Part shown: piece after piece, positions 8,181 through 18,083 of the stretch
How positions within the stretch are numbered: the first letter of the stretch is position 1
How the letters are laid out: the number at the start of each line of letters is the position of its first letter
NCBI GenBank assembly: GCA_025356055.1
Contig: JANXUU010000078.1
Coordinates: 1 to 37,604, forward strand
DNA length: 37,604 nucleotides
Source of the DNA: Sphingomonas sp.
GTDB lineage: Bacteria > Pseudomonadota > Alphaproteobacteria > Sphingomonadales > Sphingomonadaceae
Reading direction: 5' to 3'
Made by a program: the position numbers and the translations under genes
The notes under the pieces: generated by a model
Seen by the model: only the letters and a program-made list of their open reading frames with translations
Told to the model about the DNA's origin: nothing
Databases searched by the model: none

Positions 8181-8888
8181 CTAGTAGCGCCGCGCCGCGC
8201 GCGCAGCCGAAGGGACGGTAATCCTGACCGTCTCACCACTGCGCCCCGGGAAGCCGGTGAACATCGCCTCGACTAGGTTCGGCACGATCCGGCCGAGGTC
8301 GTCGTTCTGCGAGCGCGCCTTGGCGTGGCCCTCGAACACCGACTGGTTGTCGGCGTGTCGCCGGATGTCGACGTCGAGGTTGCTGCGATAGACGGTGTAG
8401 CTGGTGATGCCGCTATCGAATGGCGAGTAGAACGGATCGTCCCAGCCGTAATAGAAGGCGCTGCGGTAACCGCCGAACCGCGGGTAGTAATAGGGTCGCC
8501 CGAACGAACCGCCAAAGCCATAACCTAACCCGCCATAACCGCCATAGCCATTGCCGAAGCGGTTACCCGAAAACGGGTCGGACTGATATTCCGTCGTACC
8601 GCGGTCTACTGCATAGCCAACGTTTACAAGCAGGGTGGCGCCCTGAGGGGTCGTCGCCGGAACATAGCCCTGCGCCTGCATCGCCTGCGCGACATAGGCA
8701 CCGAAGCGCTGAAACTCGAGGCTGCCGTTGAGACGCGGGTCCATCGGAACGACAAAAAAGCTCTGCCCAGCAGGCGCGGGCATCATCTGGAAGCGCGACA
8801 CCTGGGCGGGGAAGCCGGTCTCGCAGGCCGAGAGGCCAAGGGTCGCCGCGCCTAACAACGCAACGGCGGCAAGTTTCATCTTACGCAT
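8181..8888 (-). CDS. DUF4136-like lipoprotein
   Basis: This 235-residue predicted lipoprotein has the N-terminus MRKMKLAAVALLGAA followed by the lipobox LSAC, so it is probably acylated at Cys21 and anchored to a membrane facing the periplasm. The body resembles DUF4136 proteins, whose function is unknown. A central glycine/tyrosine/phenylalanine-rich stretch (about residues 115-165) looks flexible and is followed by a beta-rich segment with YRSNLDVDIRR. The start ATG at 8888 has a GAGGGG ribosome site; an ATG three codons later is also possible. A longer frame from 8993 has no signal peptide at its start and is rejected. It follows trpS after about 100 bases and ends at a bidirectional terminator. 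Confidence 0.75.
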   Translation of the reverse strand: MRKMKLAAVALLGAATLGLSACETGFPAQVSRFQMMPAPAGQSFFVVPMDPRLNGSLEFQRFGAYVAQAMQAQGYVPATTPQGATLLVNVGYAVDRGTTEYQSDPFSGNRFGNGYGGYGGLGYGFGGSFGRPYYYPRFGGYRSAFYYGWDDPFYSPFDSGITSYTVYRSNLDVDIRRHADNQSVFEGHAKARSQNDDLGRIVPNLVEAMFTGFPGRSGETVRITVPSAARAARRY

Positions 8889-8989
8889 GAGTAGTAACCC
8901 CTCGAATCGGGAAAACAGCTTGTAGGAGAGCAGTATAACGCCTCCTTGCCTGAATAGTCGATGAAGCGAGCCGCAGAAGCGGCGAAGTG

Positions 8990-10021
8990 TCAATGACTTA
9001 GCCCAACCGCACTGTAGACAGCAGCGAGCGTTGGCGCGGCGAGGTCACGCGCGCGATCGGCGCCGCGGGCGAGGAAGGCGTCGATCGTGGGTTCGTCGCG
9101 GCGCAGATCCTCAAGCCGGGCGCGGATCGGTGAGACGGTGGCGATGACCGCATCGGCAAGCGCGGGCTTGAAGGCGCCGAATCCCTGGCCCGAAAAGCGC
9201 GCAAGAACCTGCCCGACGCTTTCGTCCAACAGCGCCCCCAGCAGGCCGACAAGGTTTTTCGCTTCGGGACGTCCGTCGAGCAGCGCCGGATCGTCGGGCA
9301 GCGGTTCGGGATCTGTCTTTGCCTTGCGGATTTTTTGCGCGATGGCGTCGTCGCTGTCGGTCAGATTGATACGGCTCTGTTCCGACGGATCGGACTTGGA
9401 CATCTTCGTCGAGCCATCGCGCAGGCTCATCACTCGAGCGGCAGTGCCGCCGCCAATGAACGGTTCGGGGGCGACGAACAATTTGGTGTCGAAGTCATTG
9501 TTGAACTTGATCGCGATGTCGCGCGCGAGCTCGATATGCTGTTTCTGGTCTTCGCCGACGGGGACGTGGGTCGCGCGATAGACCAGCACATCGGCGGCCT
9601 GGAGCACGGGGTAGGTGAACAGCCCGACGCTCGAACTTTCGCGGTTCTTACCCGACTTGTCCTTGAACTGGGTCATCCGGTTGAGCCAGCCCATCCGCGC
9701 AGTGCACATGAGGATCCAGGCGAGCTCGGGATGGGCGGGGACGGCGGACTGGGCGAACAGGGTGGACTTGGCGGGATCGATTCCGCTGGCGATCAGGGCC
9801 GCAGCCATTTGGCGGACATTGGCGCGCAAGGTGATGGGGTCGACATCGACGGTGAGAGCATGGAGATCGGCTAGGAAGAACAGGCATTCGGCTTCGTCCT
9901 GCATCCGCACCCAGCGCAGAATTGCGCCCAGGAGGTTGCCGAGGTGAAGGTCGCCGGTCGGCTGGATGCCTGATACGACTCGCATCGGCGGCTTTGAGGT
10001 GCCGACGTCAGGCGGGGTCAT
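8990..10021 (-). CDS. trpS: Tryptophanyl-tRNA synthetase
   Basis: This class I aminoacyl-tRNA synthetase charges tRNA-Trp. The 343 residues match the family. The HIGH-type motif is HLGN at 26-29 and the KMSKS loop is intact within [10 protein letters not shown]. The start ATG at 10021 has a good GAGGGGG ribosome site and overlaps the end of murJ by 14 bases; an internal ATG at 9985 ([11 protein letters not shown]) would also leave the catalytic core intact. Co-transcription with murJ is likely. Confidence 0.96.
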   Translation of the reverse strand: MTPPDVGTSKPPMRVVSGIQPTGDLHLGNLLGAILRWVRMQDEAECLFFLADLHALTVDVDPITLRANVRQMAAALIASGIDPAKSTLFAQSAVPAHPELAWILMCTARMGWLNRMTQFKDKSGKNRESSSVGLFTYPVLQAADVLVYRATHVPVGEDQKQHIELARDIAIKFNNDFDTKLFVAPEPFIGGGTAARVMSLRDGSTKMSKSDPSEQSRINLTDSDDAIAQKIRKAKTDPEPLPDDPALLDGRPEAKNLVGLLGALLDESVGQVLARFSGQGFGAFKPALADAVIATVSPIRARLEDLRRDEPTIDAFLARGADRARDLAAPTLAAVYSAVGLSH

Positions 10022-11615
10022 TGGGGACCCCCTCGACCATCGGCTTCTTGCTGCGGCGGAGCAGTTTGAGTTCGTCCTTGTCGATCCCGCCTATCACCCA
10101 GACGAGCGGAAAATAGACCAGCATTCCGCCGCCGACGATCGCGACGACTCCGGCCATCCGCTTTGTGACGGAGCCGGCGAACCAGGGTTCGAGCCCGGTC
10201 TTGATGGCCCAAAGTGCCGCCGCCATCGCCGCGGCGGCGATGAGCTGGCGCGTGATGCGCGAAGCGAGCCAGCCTTCAATGCGGAAATGCCCGCGGCGGT
10301 GGAGAATGACGTAGAGCATCACGCAGTTGAGCCACGAGCAGATCGCGATTGCAGCGGCAAGTCCGGCGATCCCGAACGGCGGGATCAGGACGAAGTTGAG
10401 CACGACGTTGGCGACGAGCACGATGATCGCGGTCTTGACCGGGGTTGCGGTGTCCTGGCGCGAGTAGAAGCCCGGAGTCAGCACTTTGACCAGCACGTAG
10501 GCGGGCAGGCCGAGGACGATGATGCCGAGCGTGGTCGCGGTGACCGCGGCGTCGGCAGCCGAGAATTTGCCGCCCGCGAACAGGGCAAGGACGAGCGGGT
10601 AGGCACTGATCGAGAGGGCGAGGGCGGCGGGGAGGCACAGGAACATCGCCAGCTCGGCCGCCTGGCCCTGGACCCGCGCCGCCTTGTCGGGCTCGCCCGC
10701 GCCGACGAAGCGGCTGACCTGGGGGAGGATGGCGGTGCCCAGTGCGGCGCCGATCACGCCCAGCGGAAGCTGGTTGAGGCGGTCGGCATAGTTGAAATAG
10801 CTCATCGATCCGGTGCCGATCCGGGTCAGGAAGAAAGTGTCGATGAACGCGCTGATCTGGTAAACGCCGGCGCCCAGTGTGGCCGGGACAACGACACGGA
10901 CGAACTGGCGGACCCCCGGCGTATAGCGCGGGCGGCGCAGCTTGAGCGAAATGCCGGCCTTCTTCGCCGAGAGCCACAAAAGCCCCATCTGGATGAAACC
11001 GCCGACTGTGACGGCGATGGCGAGCGCGGTCGCGGTGACTTCACCGCCGACGCGAACGAAGATCAGTGCGAACAGCATCGCCAGATTGAGGAGCGCAGGG
11101 GCAAAGGCGGCAGCGGTGAAGCGGGCAAGGCTGTTGAGGATGCCCGAGAACAGTGAAACGAGACTGATCAGGACGAGGTAGGGGAAGGTGATGCGGGTCA
11201 GGAACGTCGCGAGGGCAAGCTTCTCGCCATTATAGCCCGAGATTGCCGCAACGAACGCCGGCATGATGATCTCGAACACCAGGGTGAACATGACCAGCGT
11301 TGGCAGGAACACCGCCAGCACCTGCTCTGAAAATTTCTTGGCCGCTGCCTCGCCGCCCTCGCCGTGGAGGCGCTGGCTGAACAGAGGAACGAAGCCGGCA
11401 GAAAAAGCACCCTCGCCGAATAGTCGGCGGAAGGTGTTGGGCAGGCGGAAGGCAACGAAAAAGGCATCGGCCGCGACGCTTGCCCCCATGATGCGCGACA
11501 TCAGCATTTCGCGCGCGAAGCCGGCGACTCGGCTGACGAGGGTCAGCCCGCCGATCGTCCCGGTCGACTTGATCAGGCTCGCGCCGCCGCCCTTGTTCGT
11601 TCCTGCTTGCGCCAA
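10008..11615 (-). CDS. murJ: Lipid II flippase MurJ (MviN)
   Basis: This 535-residue MOP-superfamily membrane protein flips lipid II to the periplasmic side for peptidoglycan synthesis. The family N-terminal stretch [19 protein letters not shown] and the [15 protein letters not shown] segment are clear, and the hydrophobicity suits about 14 membrane helices along the whole length. The start appears to be TTG at 11615, three bases after the secB stop. The order secB-murJ-trpS on one strand with tiny gaps points to an operon. Confidence 0.95.
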   Translation of the reverse strand: MAQAGTNKGGGASLIKSTGTIGGLTLVSRVAGFAREMLMSRIMGASVAADAFFVAFRLPNTFRRLFGEGAFSAGFVPLFSQRLHGEGGEAAAKKFSEQVLAVFLPTLVMFTLVFEIIMPAFVAAISGYNGEKLALATFLTRITFPYLVLISLVSLFSGILNSLARFTAAAFAPALLNLAMLFALIFVRVGGEVTATALAIAVTVGGFIQMGLLWLSAKKAGISLKLRRPRYTPGVRQFVRVVVPATLGAGVYQISAFIDTFFLTRIGTGSMSYFNYADRLNQLPLGVIGAALGTAILPQVSRFVGAGEPDKAARVQGQAAELAMFLCLPAALALSISAYPLVLALFAGGKFSAADAAVTATTLGIIVLGLPAYVLVKVLTPGFYSRQDTATPVKTAIIVLVANVVLNFVLIPPFGIAGLAAAIAICSWLNCVMLYVILHRRGHFRIEGWLASRITRQLIAAAAMAAALWAIKTGLEPWFAGSVTKRMAGVVAIVGGGMLVYFPLVWVIGGIDKDELKLLRRSKKPMVEGVPNDPA

Positions 11616-11618
11616 GGA

Positions 11619-12164
11619 TCAAGCCTGGCCGAGGTCGGTCGGCTGGAAGCCCGGCGCCGGATCTGGCGCGGCGTGGCCGTTGGGTGCGGTCTCCGCATTG
11701 GCGGTTTCGACCTGCTGCATATAGGCGGCGGCGAAATCGATCGGATCAAGCAGCAGCGGCGGAAATCCGCTGTTCTGAACGGCATCGGCGACGATCTGGC
11801 GCGCGAACGGGAACAGCATGCGCGGCGCCTCGACCAACAGGAACGGCGCGAGCGATTCTTCTGGAAGGTTGCGGAAGGCAAAGATGCCGCCATAGGAAAG
11901 GTCGACGTGGAAATGGACGCCGTTGTCCGACTTGGCCGAAACTTCGATTTTCAGGACAACTTCGTGAACGTCGTCGGCGACCTTGTCGACGCCGATGTTG
12001 AACTGAACGTCGAGCTGGGGCTGTACGGCCCATTGATAGACCGCCGGCGCATTCGGGTTCTCGACCGACAGATCCTTGATATATTGCGCGATTGTCGCGG
12101 CCTGCGGCTGGGTTTCGTCGTCGCCGGTCGCGGCTGCGGAGGTCAGGTTCTGCTCGTCGGCCAT
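11619..12164 (-). CDS. secB: Protein-export chaperone SecB
   Basis: SecB is the tetrameric cytosolic chaperone that keeps preproteins unfolded and passes them to SecA. The sequence from about residue 25 (IAQYIKDLSVENPNAP) through DVQFNIGVDKV and the LLVEAPRMLFPFARQIV segment is typical. At 181 residues it is slightly longer than E. coli SecB, owing to an acidic/alanine N-terminal extension and a proline-rich tail, both common in alphaproteobacteria. It is divergent from the Tim44-like gene, with 181 bases between the start codons. Confidence 0.95.
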   Translation of the reverse strand: MADEQNLTSAAATGDDETQPQAATIAQYIKDLSVENPNAPAVYQWAVQPQLDVQFNIGVDKVADDVHEVVLKIEVSAKSDNGVHFHVDLSYGGIFAFRNLPEESLAPFLLVEAPRMLFPFARQIVADAVQNSGFPPLLLDPIDFAAAYMQQVETANAETAPNGHAAPDPAPGFQPTDLGQA

Positions 12165-12274
12165 GGTCGTCGCTGGTCCTTGTGGGGTGGGGCAGGGAGG
12201 TCTGCCGGATTAAGCAAGCGCGACTAGCAGCCACCATTATGGCGTGCAATGAGCGCCGCGCCGTGGCACCCTCT

Positions 12275-12303
12275 TTGAAACCGCGCGTTAAGGCGACTAT
12301 ATC
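12275..12303 (+). promoter_or_regulatory. Predicted sigma-70 type promoter for the Tim44-like/mltA/smr operon
   Basis: TTGAAA (12275-12280) and TATATC (12298-12303) are separated by exactly 17 bases. Transcription would start near 12310, about 36 bases before the TTG start codon of the next gene. Pattern-based only. Confidence 0.55.
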
Positions 12304-12345
12304 CATGATAGGCGGGGCCGACCCGTCGCTCGGTAGGAAGAACCA

Positions 12346-12996
12346 TTGACTGCCATCGTCATCCTCGCCCTCGTCGCCTTGTTCATCGGCCTGCGCCTCT
12401 ATGCGGTGCTCGGCGAGCGTACCGGGCATGAACAGCCGATCCTCAAGCCGGCCGATCCCGACGCTCGAGTCGAACCGCGCGCCGCTGCGGTCCCAACGCA
12501 GCCGACGAGTTCGCTCGACCCGGCAGGCATGGCATATCTACCGACCGCGGGACCGGGGGTACGCGCGCTGCTTGCCGCCGATTCGAGTTTCGATGTCGCT
12601 CGTTTCCTCGATGGGGCGAAGGCGGCGTACCGATTGGTGCTCGAAAGCTTTTGGAAGGGTGAGCTCGATTCGATCCGCCCGCATGTCGATGCGCAAATTC
12701 TCGATACGTTTACAGCCGCAGTCGAGGATCGGACGGCGCAGGGGCTCAAACTCGACAATCGCCTCGTAGCAATCGAGCAGGCGGTAATTTCGGAAGCTTC
12801 GCTTACGAAGACCGTCGCCGAAGTGACGGTGCGGTTCGAGGCCGACATCGCCGCAGTGACTCGCGATGCCGAAGGCGCCGTGGTTGCCGGGTCGATGTCC
12901 GACGCGGTCCAAACCCGCGATTTGTGGACCTTCCGCCGCGACCTTGCATCGCGTGATCCCAACTGGGTGCTGATCGAAACCGACGAGGACGAGTGA
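12346..12996 (+). CDS. Tim44-like domain membrane protein (TimA type)
   Basis: This 216-residue protein has an N-terminal hydrophobic helix (about residues 2-18, TAIVILALVALFIGLRL) that should anchor it to the inner membrane, a proline-rich linker and a C-terminal Tim44-like domain from about residue 75 (FDVARFLDGAKAAYRLVLESF). In alphaproteobacteria this family (TimA) is related to the mitochondrial import motor adaptor; its bacterial role is not settled. The start is TTG with AGGAAG six bases upstream. Its neighbours fit a cell-envelope context: secB is divergent and mltA follows with a GTGA overlap. Confidence 0.85.
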   Translation: MTAIVILALVALFIGLRLYAVLGERTGHEQPILKPADPDARVEPRAAAVPTQPTSSLDPAGMAYLPTAGPGVRALLAADSSFDVARFLDGAKAAYRLVLESFWKGELDSIRPHVDAQILDTFTAAVEDRTAQGLKLDNRLVAIEQAVISEASLTKTVAEVTVRFEADIAAVTRDAEGAVVAGSMSDAVQTRDLWTFRRDLASRDPNWVLIETDEDE

Positions 12997-14159
12997 TCTC
13001 GCGCGGATTCGCGCTCGGCACGTTGTTGTTCTTGGCCGGGTGTGCCCAGCGCACGCCGCCGGTGGCACCGGCCGCTCCTTCGCCACGGTCGGCGCCGCCT
13101 GTTCCGGTTGTAGTTCTCAGTAACGCATTGCTCTCCGGGGTGACGCTGGCTGAACCACGACCAGTTGATGAAGGCGCAGCAGCCATTGCGCTTTCAGCGT
13201 TCCGGACGAGTTGTCCGGTGCTCGTCAAGCGTGTTGACTCGTCCGGCCTGACCAAGCCCGACGACTGGATCGCCACCTGCGCTCAGGCTGAGGCCGTCGT
13301 TCCAGACGCAGCAGCGGGCTTCTTTCGCGATCAGTTCGAATGGGCTCGTGTAGGCGACGGCAAGGCATTTGCGACCGGCTATTACGAGCCCGAAATTGCG
13401 GGCGCGCGGATCCGCAAGCCTGGCTTCGAGACGCCGATTTACGCGCTTCCGGCCGACCTTGTTCGTTGTACGCGGCCTGACGGAACGCCGGGACGTGGGA
13501 GAGTTGATCCGGTCACTTTGGCGTGTCTGCCTTTTTTCACTCGCGCTGAAATCGAGGACGGAGCGCTTGCCGGGCGCGGGCTTGAGATTGCGTGGGCGGC
13601 CGATCCGGTCGCGCTGTTCTTCGTCGAGGTGCAGGGGTCGGGGCGTATAAGGCTCGCTGACGGTTCAATGATGCGGATCGGCTATGCCGGGCAGAACGGA
13701 TATCCCTATACCGCGATCGGGCGGCTACTGCGCGAGCGCGGGGTGCTTCCGCCGGGCGGGGCGACAATGCAGGGGATCGTTGCCTGGATCGCCGCGCACC
13801 CGAACGAGGGCAAGGCGCTGTTGCGCGAGAATGCGAGCTATGTGTTCTTCAGGGAGTTGACCGGAACAGGGCCTCTCGGCGCGCTCGCCGTTCCCGTCAC
13901 ACCCCACGCGAGCGTCGCCGCCGACCCGGCGTTCATTCCGCTCGGCGCGCCAGTTTTCCTTGCGCTGGACCGGCCTGAAGCGAGCGGGCTGTGGGTGGCG
14001 CAGGATACCGGCGGGGCGATCAAGGGGAGCAACCGCGTCGATACCTTCTGGGGCGCTGGGCCCGATGCCGAGCGGATCGCCGGGGGGATGGCGGCAAACG
14101 GGGCAGCATTGCTGTTGCTGCCCAAGGGAACGGTCGAGCGTGCGCACGCTGGGCGCTGA
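12993..14159 (+). CDS. mltA: Membrane-bound lytic murein transglycosylase A
   Basis: MltA cleaves the glycan strand of peptidoglycan between MurNAc and GlcNAc to give 1,6-anhydro ends. This 388-residue protein starts at GTG 12993, overlapping the previous stop codon. It has a lipoprotein signal with lipobox LAGC, which places it on the periplasmic face of a membrane, an MltA barrel domain, and a C-terminal 3D domain whose signature AQDTGGAIKGSNRVDTFWG is present with its aspartates. The length is normal. Its end overlaps the Smr-domain gene by 20 bases. Confidence 0.93.
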   Translation: MISRGFALGTLLFLAGCAQRTPPVAPAAPSPRSAPPVPVVVLSNALLSGVTLAEPRPVDEGAAAIALSAFRTSCPVLVKRVDSSGLTKPDDWIATCAQAEAVVPDAAAGFFRDQFEWARVGDGKAFATGYYEPEIAGARIRKPGFETPIYALPADLVRCTRPDGTPGRGRVDPVTLACLPFFTRAEIEDGALAGRGLEIAWAADPVALFFVEVQGSGRIRLADGSMMRIGYAGQNGYPYTAIGRLLRERGVLPPGGATMQGIVAWIAAHPNEGKALLRENASYVFFRELTGTGPLGALAVPVTPHASVAADPAFIPLGAPVFLALDRPEASGLWVAQDTGGAIKGSNRVDTFWGAGPDAERIAGGMAANGAALLLLPKGTVERAHAGR

Positions 14160-14679
14160 CGAGCGGGAGCTGTGGGACCGGGTGACGGCGACGATCCGGC
14201 CCTTGTCGCGCAAAGTCGTCGCTGCACCGGTACAACCCAGCCCTTCGATGCTCGTAGCGCAGCCCGCTCCCCTTCCGCCGCGCGCCAAGGGTCCGCCGCC
14301 TCGACGCAAGGCGTTACTTCCCGCTTCCCCGCCCCGCCCCGGGGCGACACTTGACGGCAGCTGGGACAAAAAGCTCGCAAAGGGAACTCTCGAGCCTGAC
14401 CAGATCCTCGACTTGCACGGTCATAACCTCGACGGCGCCTGGGCGGCGATCGACAGCGGGCTGGAGCGCGCGATTGCGAACGGCGACCGCGTACTGCTTC
14501 TGATCACCGGCCATGCCCGCGCAGGCGAGCCGCCAATCGTCCGCGGGCGGATCCGCGCGGCAGTACACGACTGGCTCGCCCACTCGCGTCATGCCCGCCA
14601 CATCGCCGCGGTCCGCGGGGCGCATCGGCGGCATGGAGGCGGGGGCAGCCTGTACCTCATTCTGCGCCGCCCGCGCTGA
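14140..14679 (+). CDS. Smr-domain protein (MutS2 C-terminal-like nuclease domain)
   Basis: This 179-residue protein has a proline/arginine-rich N-terminal half and a C-terminal Smr domain. The diagnostic segments are LDLHGHNLDGA near residue 87, LLITGHARAG and VRGAHRRHGGGGSLYLILRR, which replace the more common ITGKG and HGG forms. Smr domains bind or nick branched nucleic acids in studied proteins; the function of these stand-alone alphaproteobacterial ones is unclear. The start is GTG 14140 with AAGGGA upstream, inside the 3' end of mltA, indicating translational coupling. A longer reading from 13960 would lie fully inside mltA. Confidence 0.88.
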   Translation: MRTLGADERELWDRVTATIRPLSRKVVAAPVQPSPSMLVAQPAPLPPRAKGPPPRRKALLPASPPRPGATLDGSWDKKLAKGTLEPDQILDLHGHNLDGAWAAIDSGLERAIANGDRVLLLITGHARAGEPPIVRGRIRAAVHDWLAHSRHARHIAAVRGAHRRHGGGGSLYLILRRPR

Positions 14680-14706
14680 CGCTTTCTTAACCCCCTTTGC
14701 TTATTC

Positions 14707-16452
14707 GTGGGGTTGGAAGGACGAGTGCAAATCGGCATTCGCGGGCGAAACGGCATGAAGGATGGCGCCGCGTTAAAGACCAGCAACGCGCTTCTTTCGG
14801 GCGCGGCCGGTGGCGCGTCGTTTATCTTTTCGCTCACCGCCTTCCTCTACATCACCGAATTCAATCAGCAGATTGTGGCTTCGATCGTCGCCGGAGCCTT
14901 CTGCCTTCTTGTCAGCTATGTCGCTTCCGAGCGTCCCAACAGCGAAAGCGCTCGGGCGCTGGCCGCACTTGGCGACCGACTGCTTGCGGTCGAGAGCGGT
15001 GACCTTACCAGTCCAGCGCCCGAGATCGTCGTGCGCACGATGCCTGCGGTGGCGGCGGCGGTCGATAGCCTGTTCACCGAAGTCCGCTCGTCGATTGACA
15101 ATGCCCATGCGCTGGGGATGTACGACCCCGTCACCTCGCTGCCCAATCGCCTCCATTTTCGGGCCGAAGCCAACAAACTGCTCGGCGAGCGCGTGCGCGG
15201 ACCGGCTGGGCAGTCGCCCGCGGCAATGCTGTTCGTTGATCTCGATCGGTTCAAGGCGGTCAACGATAGCCTTGGCCACGCGCGTGGCGACCAGTTGCTG
15301 ATCATGGTCGCCAACCGGTTGCGCGTCGTTGTAACCGCCGAACTCGCCGAAGTTGCAGCGCGGCGGCCACTGGTAGCGCGGCTGGCGGGCGACGAATTCA
15401 CCCAGTTCTTCACGACGATCGCCTCGGCCGACGAGATCGAGCGCGTCGCACGGCGAATCGCACTCGCGATCAGTGAACCATTCGAGCTTCAGGGGCATAG
15501 CGTCGACATCGGCGCCTCGATCGGAATCGCGCTCAGCCCTGACCATGGCGTGAGCATCGAATCGCTGATGCGCGCTGCCGACATCGCGATGTATCGGGCG
15601 AAATCGCTCGGCGGCGGACAGCATTGCCTGTTTTCCGACGAATTGGCGCACGAGCACCAAGTCAAGGTCGACACCGAAAAGGCGCTGACCGAAGCGGTTC
15701 AGCGAGGCGAATTCCTGCTGGCGCTACAGCCGCAACTCAGCCTTCGCACCGGCGAAGTGACCGGCGCCGAAGCGCTGATCCGCTGGATCCACCCGCGAGA
15801 TGGGATGCGGATGCCCAATAGCTTTATTCCGGTTGCCGAGCAGACCGGGATTATCGGCGAGATCGGTGACTGGGTCATCGCCGAAGTCGCCTCGATGCTT
15901 GGCGCATGGCACCGCGAGGGCAATGCGCATCGGGTTGCGTTCAACGTGTCCCCGCGCCAACTCGACCGCGGCGATTTCTTCGGGCGGATGCGACAGGCGT
16001 TCGTCGACCAGGGTGTGCCGCTCTCGCTGATCGAGCTTGAGTTCACTGAATCGGCAGCGATGGAAGTCAGCGAGAATGTGCTGCGCGAAATCGCCGCGCT
16101 GAGGGCCGACGGAGCAAAGATCGCGATCGACGATTTTGGCACGGGCTATTCCAATCTCGCGCGGCTGCGTGCGATGCCGCTCGACCGGGTTAAGCTCGAC
16201 CCGTCGTTGATTGCCGACATCGAGACCGACGAAAAGGCGCGGGTCGTCGTCCAGGCGGTCGTCCAGCTGATTCACGGCGTTGGTTGCGAAATCGTGGCGG
16301 AGGCGGTCGAGACGGTGGCGCAGGCCGACATCCTGCGCGCGATGGGGTGCCAGACGGTGCAGGGCTATGTCTTCGCGCACCCGATGTTCGAGGATGAATA
16401 TCGCACCTGGACGCTCAATGCCGAGCGTAGCGGGGCCCGCAAGCGGGCGTGA
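14707..16452 (+). CDS. Membrane-bound GGDEF/EAL cyclic-di-GMP enzyme
   Basis: This 581-residue protein has two N-terminal membrane helices (about 28-48 and 55-72), no recognisable sensor domain, a GGDEF domain (about 135-300) and an EAL domain (about 320-570). The GGDEF signature is AGDEF at 217-221 and the metal-binding FVDLDRFKAVND is intact, so cyclase activity is possible. No RxxD inhibitory site is seen upstream of it. The EAL half has EAL at 345-347, the NVSPRQL, ELEFTES, IDDFGTGYSN and EAVET segments, so phosphodiesterase activity is likely. The start is uncertain: GTG 14707, GTG 14725 or ATG 14755, the last giving 565 residues with the same domains. Confidence 0.9.
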   Translation: MGLEGRVQIGIRGRNGMKDGAALKTSNALLSGAAGGASFIFSLTAFLYITEFNQQIVASIVAGAFCLLVSYVASERPNSESARALAALGDRLLAVESGDLTSPAPEIVVRTMPAVAAAVDSLFTEVRSSIDNAHALGMYDPVTSLPNRLHFRAEANKLLGERVRGPAGQSPAAMLFVDLDRFKAVNDSLGHARGDQLLIMVANRLRVVVTAELAEVAARRPLVARLAGDEFTQFFTTIASADEIERVARRIALAISEPFELQGHSVDIGASIGIALSPDHGVSIESLMRAADIAMYRAKSLGGGQHCLFSDELAHEHQVKVDTEKALTEAVQRGEFLLALQPQLSLRTGEVTGAEALIRWIHPRDGMRMPNSFIPVAEQTGIIGEIGDWVIAEVASMLGAWHREGNAHRVAFNVSPRQLDRGDFFGRMRQAFVDQGVPLSLIELEFTESAAMEVSENVLREIAALRADGAKIAIDDFGTGYSNLARLRAMPLDRVKLDPSLIADIETDEKARVVVQAVVQLIHGVGCEIVAEAVETVAQADILRAMGCQTVQGYVFAHPMFEDEYRTWTLNAERSGARKRA

Positions 16453-16464
16453 CTTGTAAGCGCT

Positions 16465-17592
16465 TTATGAAAACGCCTTGGCAATCACCCGTCCGTAAAT
16501 CCGCGAAAGCGCGTGAATATCTTCGATCGCCGCGCATTCGTCGAGCTTGTGCATCGTCGCGTTGGGTAGACCGAAATCGACCACCGGGCACAGCTTGATG
16601 AGGAAGCGGCCGTCCGAGGTGCCGCCGCCGGTCGAGAGTTCGGGCTCGATTCCGGTCTCTTCGCGGATGGCCGAAGCGACAAGGTCATAGAGCTTGCCCG
16701 GCGGGGTTAAGAATGCCTCGCCCGAAATTAGCGCGCGGACGGTCGAGCCCGGGGCCTCGCGGGTGGCCACCTCATTGACCATGCGGACAAGGTCACGGCC
16801 GTGCTGGATATTGTTGAAGCGGATGTTGAGCCGTGCTGTGGCGCCGCCAGGGATCACGTTGGGTGCACCGGGAGGGGCGCCGACGTCGGTGAATTCCAGC
16901 TTCGAAGGTGGAAAGGCGTCGTTGCCGTCGTCGAGGTGCACAGCATCGAGCGCCGCGACGAGGCGGGCGAGCGCGGGGATCGGGTTATTCGCCTTGTGCG
17001 GATAGGCGACATGGCCCTGCGTCCCGGGAACATCGATCCACATGTTGACCGATCCGCGCCGACCGATCTTGATCGTGTCGCCAAGGCGGGTTTCGCTTGT
17101 CGGTTCGCCGATGAGGATAAAGTCGGGGGCGAGCGCGCGCTCCTCGAGCCAGTCGATGATCGCGAGCATGCCGTGAAGCCCGGGGCCTTCCTCGTCGCCG
17201 GTGATGAGTAGCGAAAGGGTGCCTTTGTTCTGCGCGGGCGGGATCGCGGCGACGAAGGCGGCGATCGCGCTCTTCATGTCGTTTGCGCCGCGGCCGGTGA
17301 GCATGCCGTCTTCGATCCGGACGACGAACGGGTCACCCGTCCAGCCCTCGCCGGGCGGCACGACGTCGAGGTGGCCGGCAAAGCCGAAGTGGGGGGCACT
17401 AGTGCCGCGAATGGCGACGAGGTTCTCGACCGGGCCGTCCGGGGCATGGCCACGCGTGAAGCGGTGGATGGCAAAACCGAGCAGGACGAGCGCATCCTCA
17501 AGCACGTCGAACACCGCGCCGGTAGCGGGGGTGACGCTGGGCACCGCGATCAGCGCGGCGGCAAGCTCGACGGGATCGATCGGGTGCGTCAT
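16465..17592 (-). CDS. dapE: Succinyl-diaminopimelate desuccinylase
   Basis: DapE is the zinc M20-family hydrolase that removes succinate from N-succinyl-LL-diaminopimelate in lysine and peptidoglycan precursor synthesis. At 375 residues it has the normal length. Metal ligands are in FAGHLDVVPPG (His, then Asp in GRGANDMK) and the general base in TGDEEG. The IGEPTS segment and the C-terminal STGGGTSDGRF stretch are family specific. It is convergent with the GGDEF/EAL gene and divergent from the cupin gene, with only 26 bases between start codons. Confidence 0.95.
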   Translation of the reverse strand: MTHPIDPVELAAALIAVPSVTPATGAVFDVLEDALVLLGFAIHRFTRGHAPDGPVENLVAIRGTSAPHFGFAGHLDVVPPGEGWTGDPFVVRIEDGMLTGRGANDMKSAIAAFVAAIPPAQNKGTLSLLITGDEEGPGLHGMLAIIDWLEERALAPDFILIGEPTSETRLGDTIKIGRRGSVNMWIDVPGTQGHVAYPHKANNPIPALARLVAALDAVHLDDGNDAFPPSKLEFTDVGAPPGAPNVIPGGATARLNIRFNNIQHGRDLVRMVNEVATREAPGSTVRALISGEAFLTPPGKLYDLVASAIREETGIEPELSTGGGTSDGRFLIKLCPVVDFGLPNATMHKLDECAAIEDIHALSRIYGRVIAKAFS

Positions 17593-17618
17593 GGTTTGCG
17601 CCTAGCAAGGGGAGCGCC

Positions 17619-18083
17619 ATGCCGAAAGTCGAACTTGAGCAAATCGAGCAAAGCAACCGCACCGGCTATCCCGCGCCGTTCGATCAGCCCGTCGGCGGAC
17701 GATGGTATCGGCGACTTGCACCGAGCAGCGGCCTGACCGAATTCGCGGCGAGTTATGTCACGCTTCGGCCGGGTGCGTGGTCGAGCCAGCGCCACTGGCA
17801 CGAGGGCGAGGACGAGCTGATTATCATGCTGGCCGGGGAAGCAGTACTGATCGAGGATCAAGGGGAAACCGTGATGCGGGCGGGCGATGTCGCCGCCTTC
17901 CCCAAGGGGATGAGGAACGGCCATCATCTCGTCAATCGATCCGATGCCGATTGCCGCTTTGTCGCAGTTGGCGGGGGCGCGCAACTGGGGGGGAGCTATT
18001 CGGATATCGACATGGAATTCACCGCCGACGACCGGTACGTTCGGAAGGACGGCACCGATTACGCCGCCCAGCGCGCTGGCTAG
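17619..18083 (+). CDS. Cupin-domain protein
   Basis: This 154-residue small cupin is of unknown function. Motif 1 is seen as HWHEGEDELIIMLAGEA, offering two His and one Glu as metal ligands, and motif 2 as AGDVAAFPKGMRNGHHL with the final His. The remainder is a single beta-barrel without a further domain, so it may be an enzyme or a small-molecule-binding protein. The stop TAG shares the tetranucleotide CTAG at 18080-18083 with the stop of the convergent gene. Confidence 0.85.
   Translation: MPKVELEQIEQSNRTGYPAPFDQPVGGRWYRRLAPSSGLTEFAASYVTLRPGAWSSQRHWHEGEDELIIMLAGEAVLIEDQGETVMRAGDVAAFPKGMRNGHHLVNRSDADCRFVAVGGGAQLGGSYSDIDMEFTADDRYVRKDGTDYAAQRAG

Noticed and set aside
9966-11156. 396-codon plus-strand frame opposite murJ
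   Set aside because: Low-complexity acidic translation, a shadow of the membrane protein murJ.
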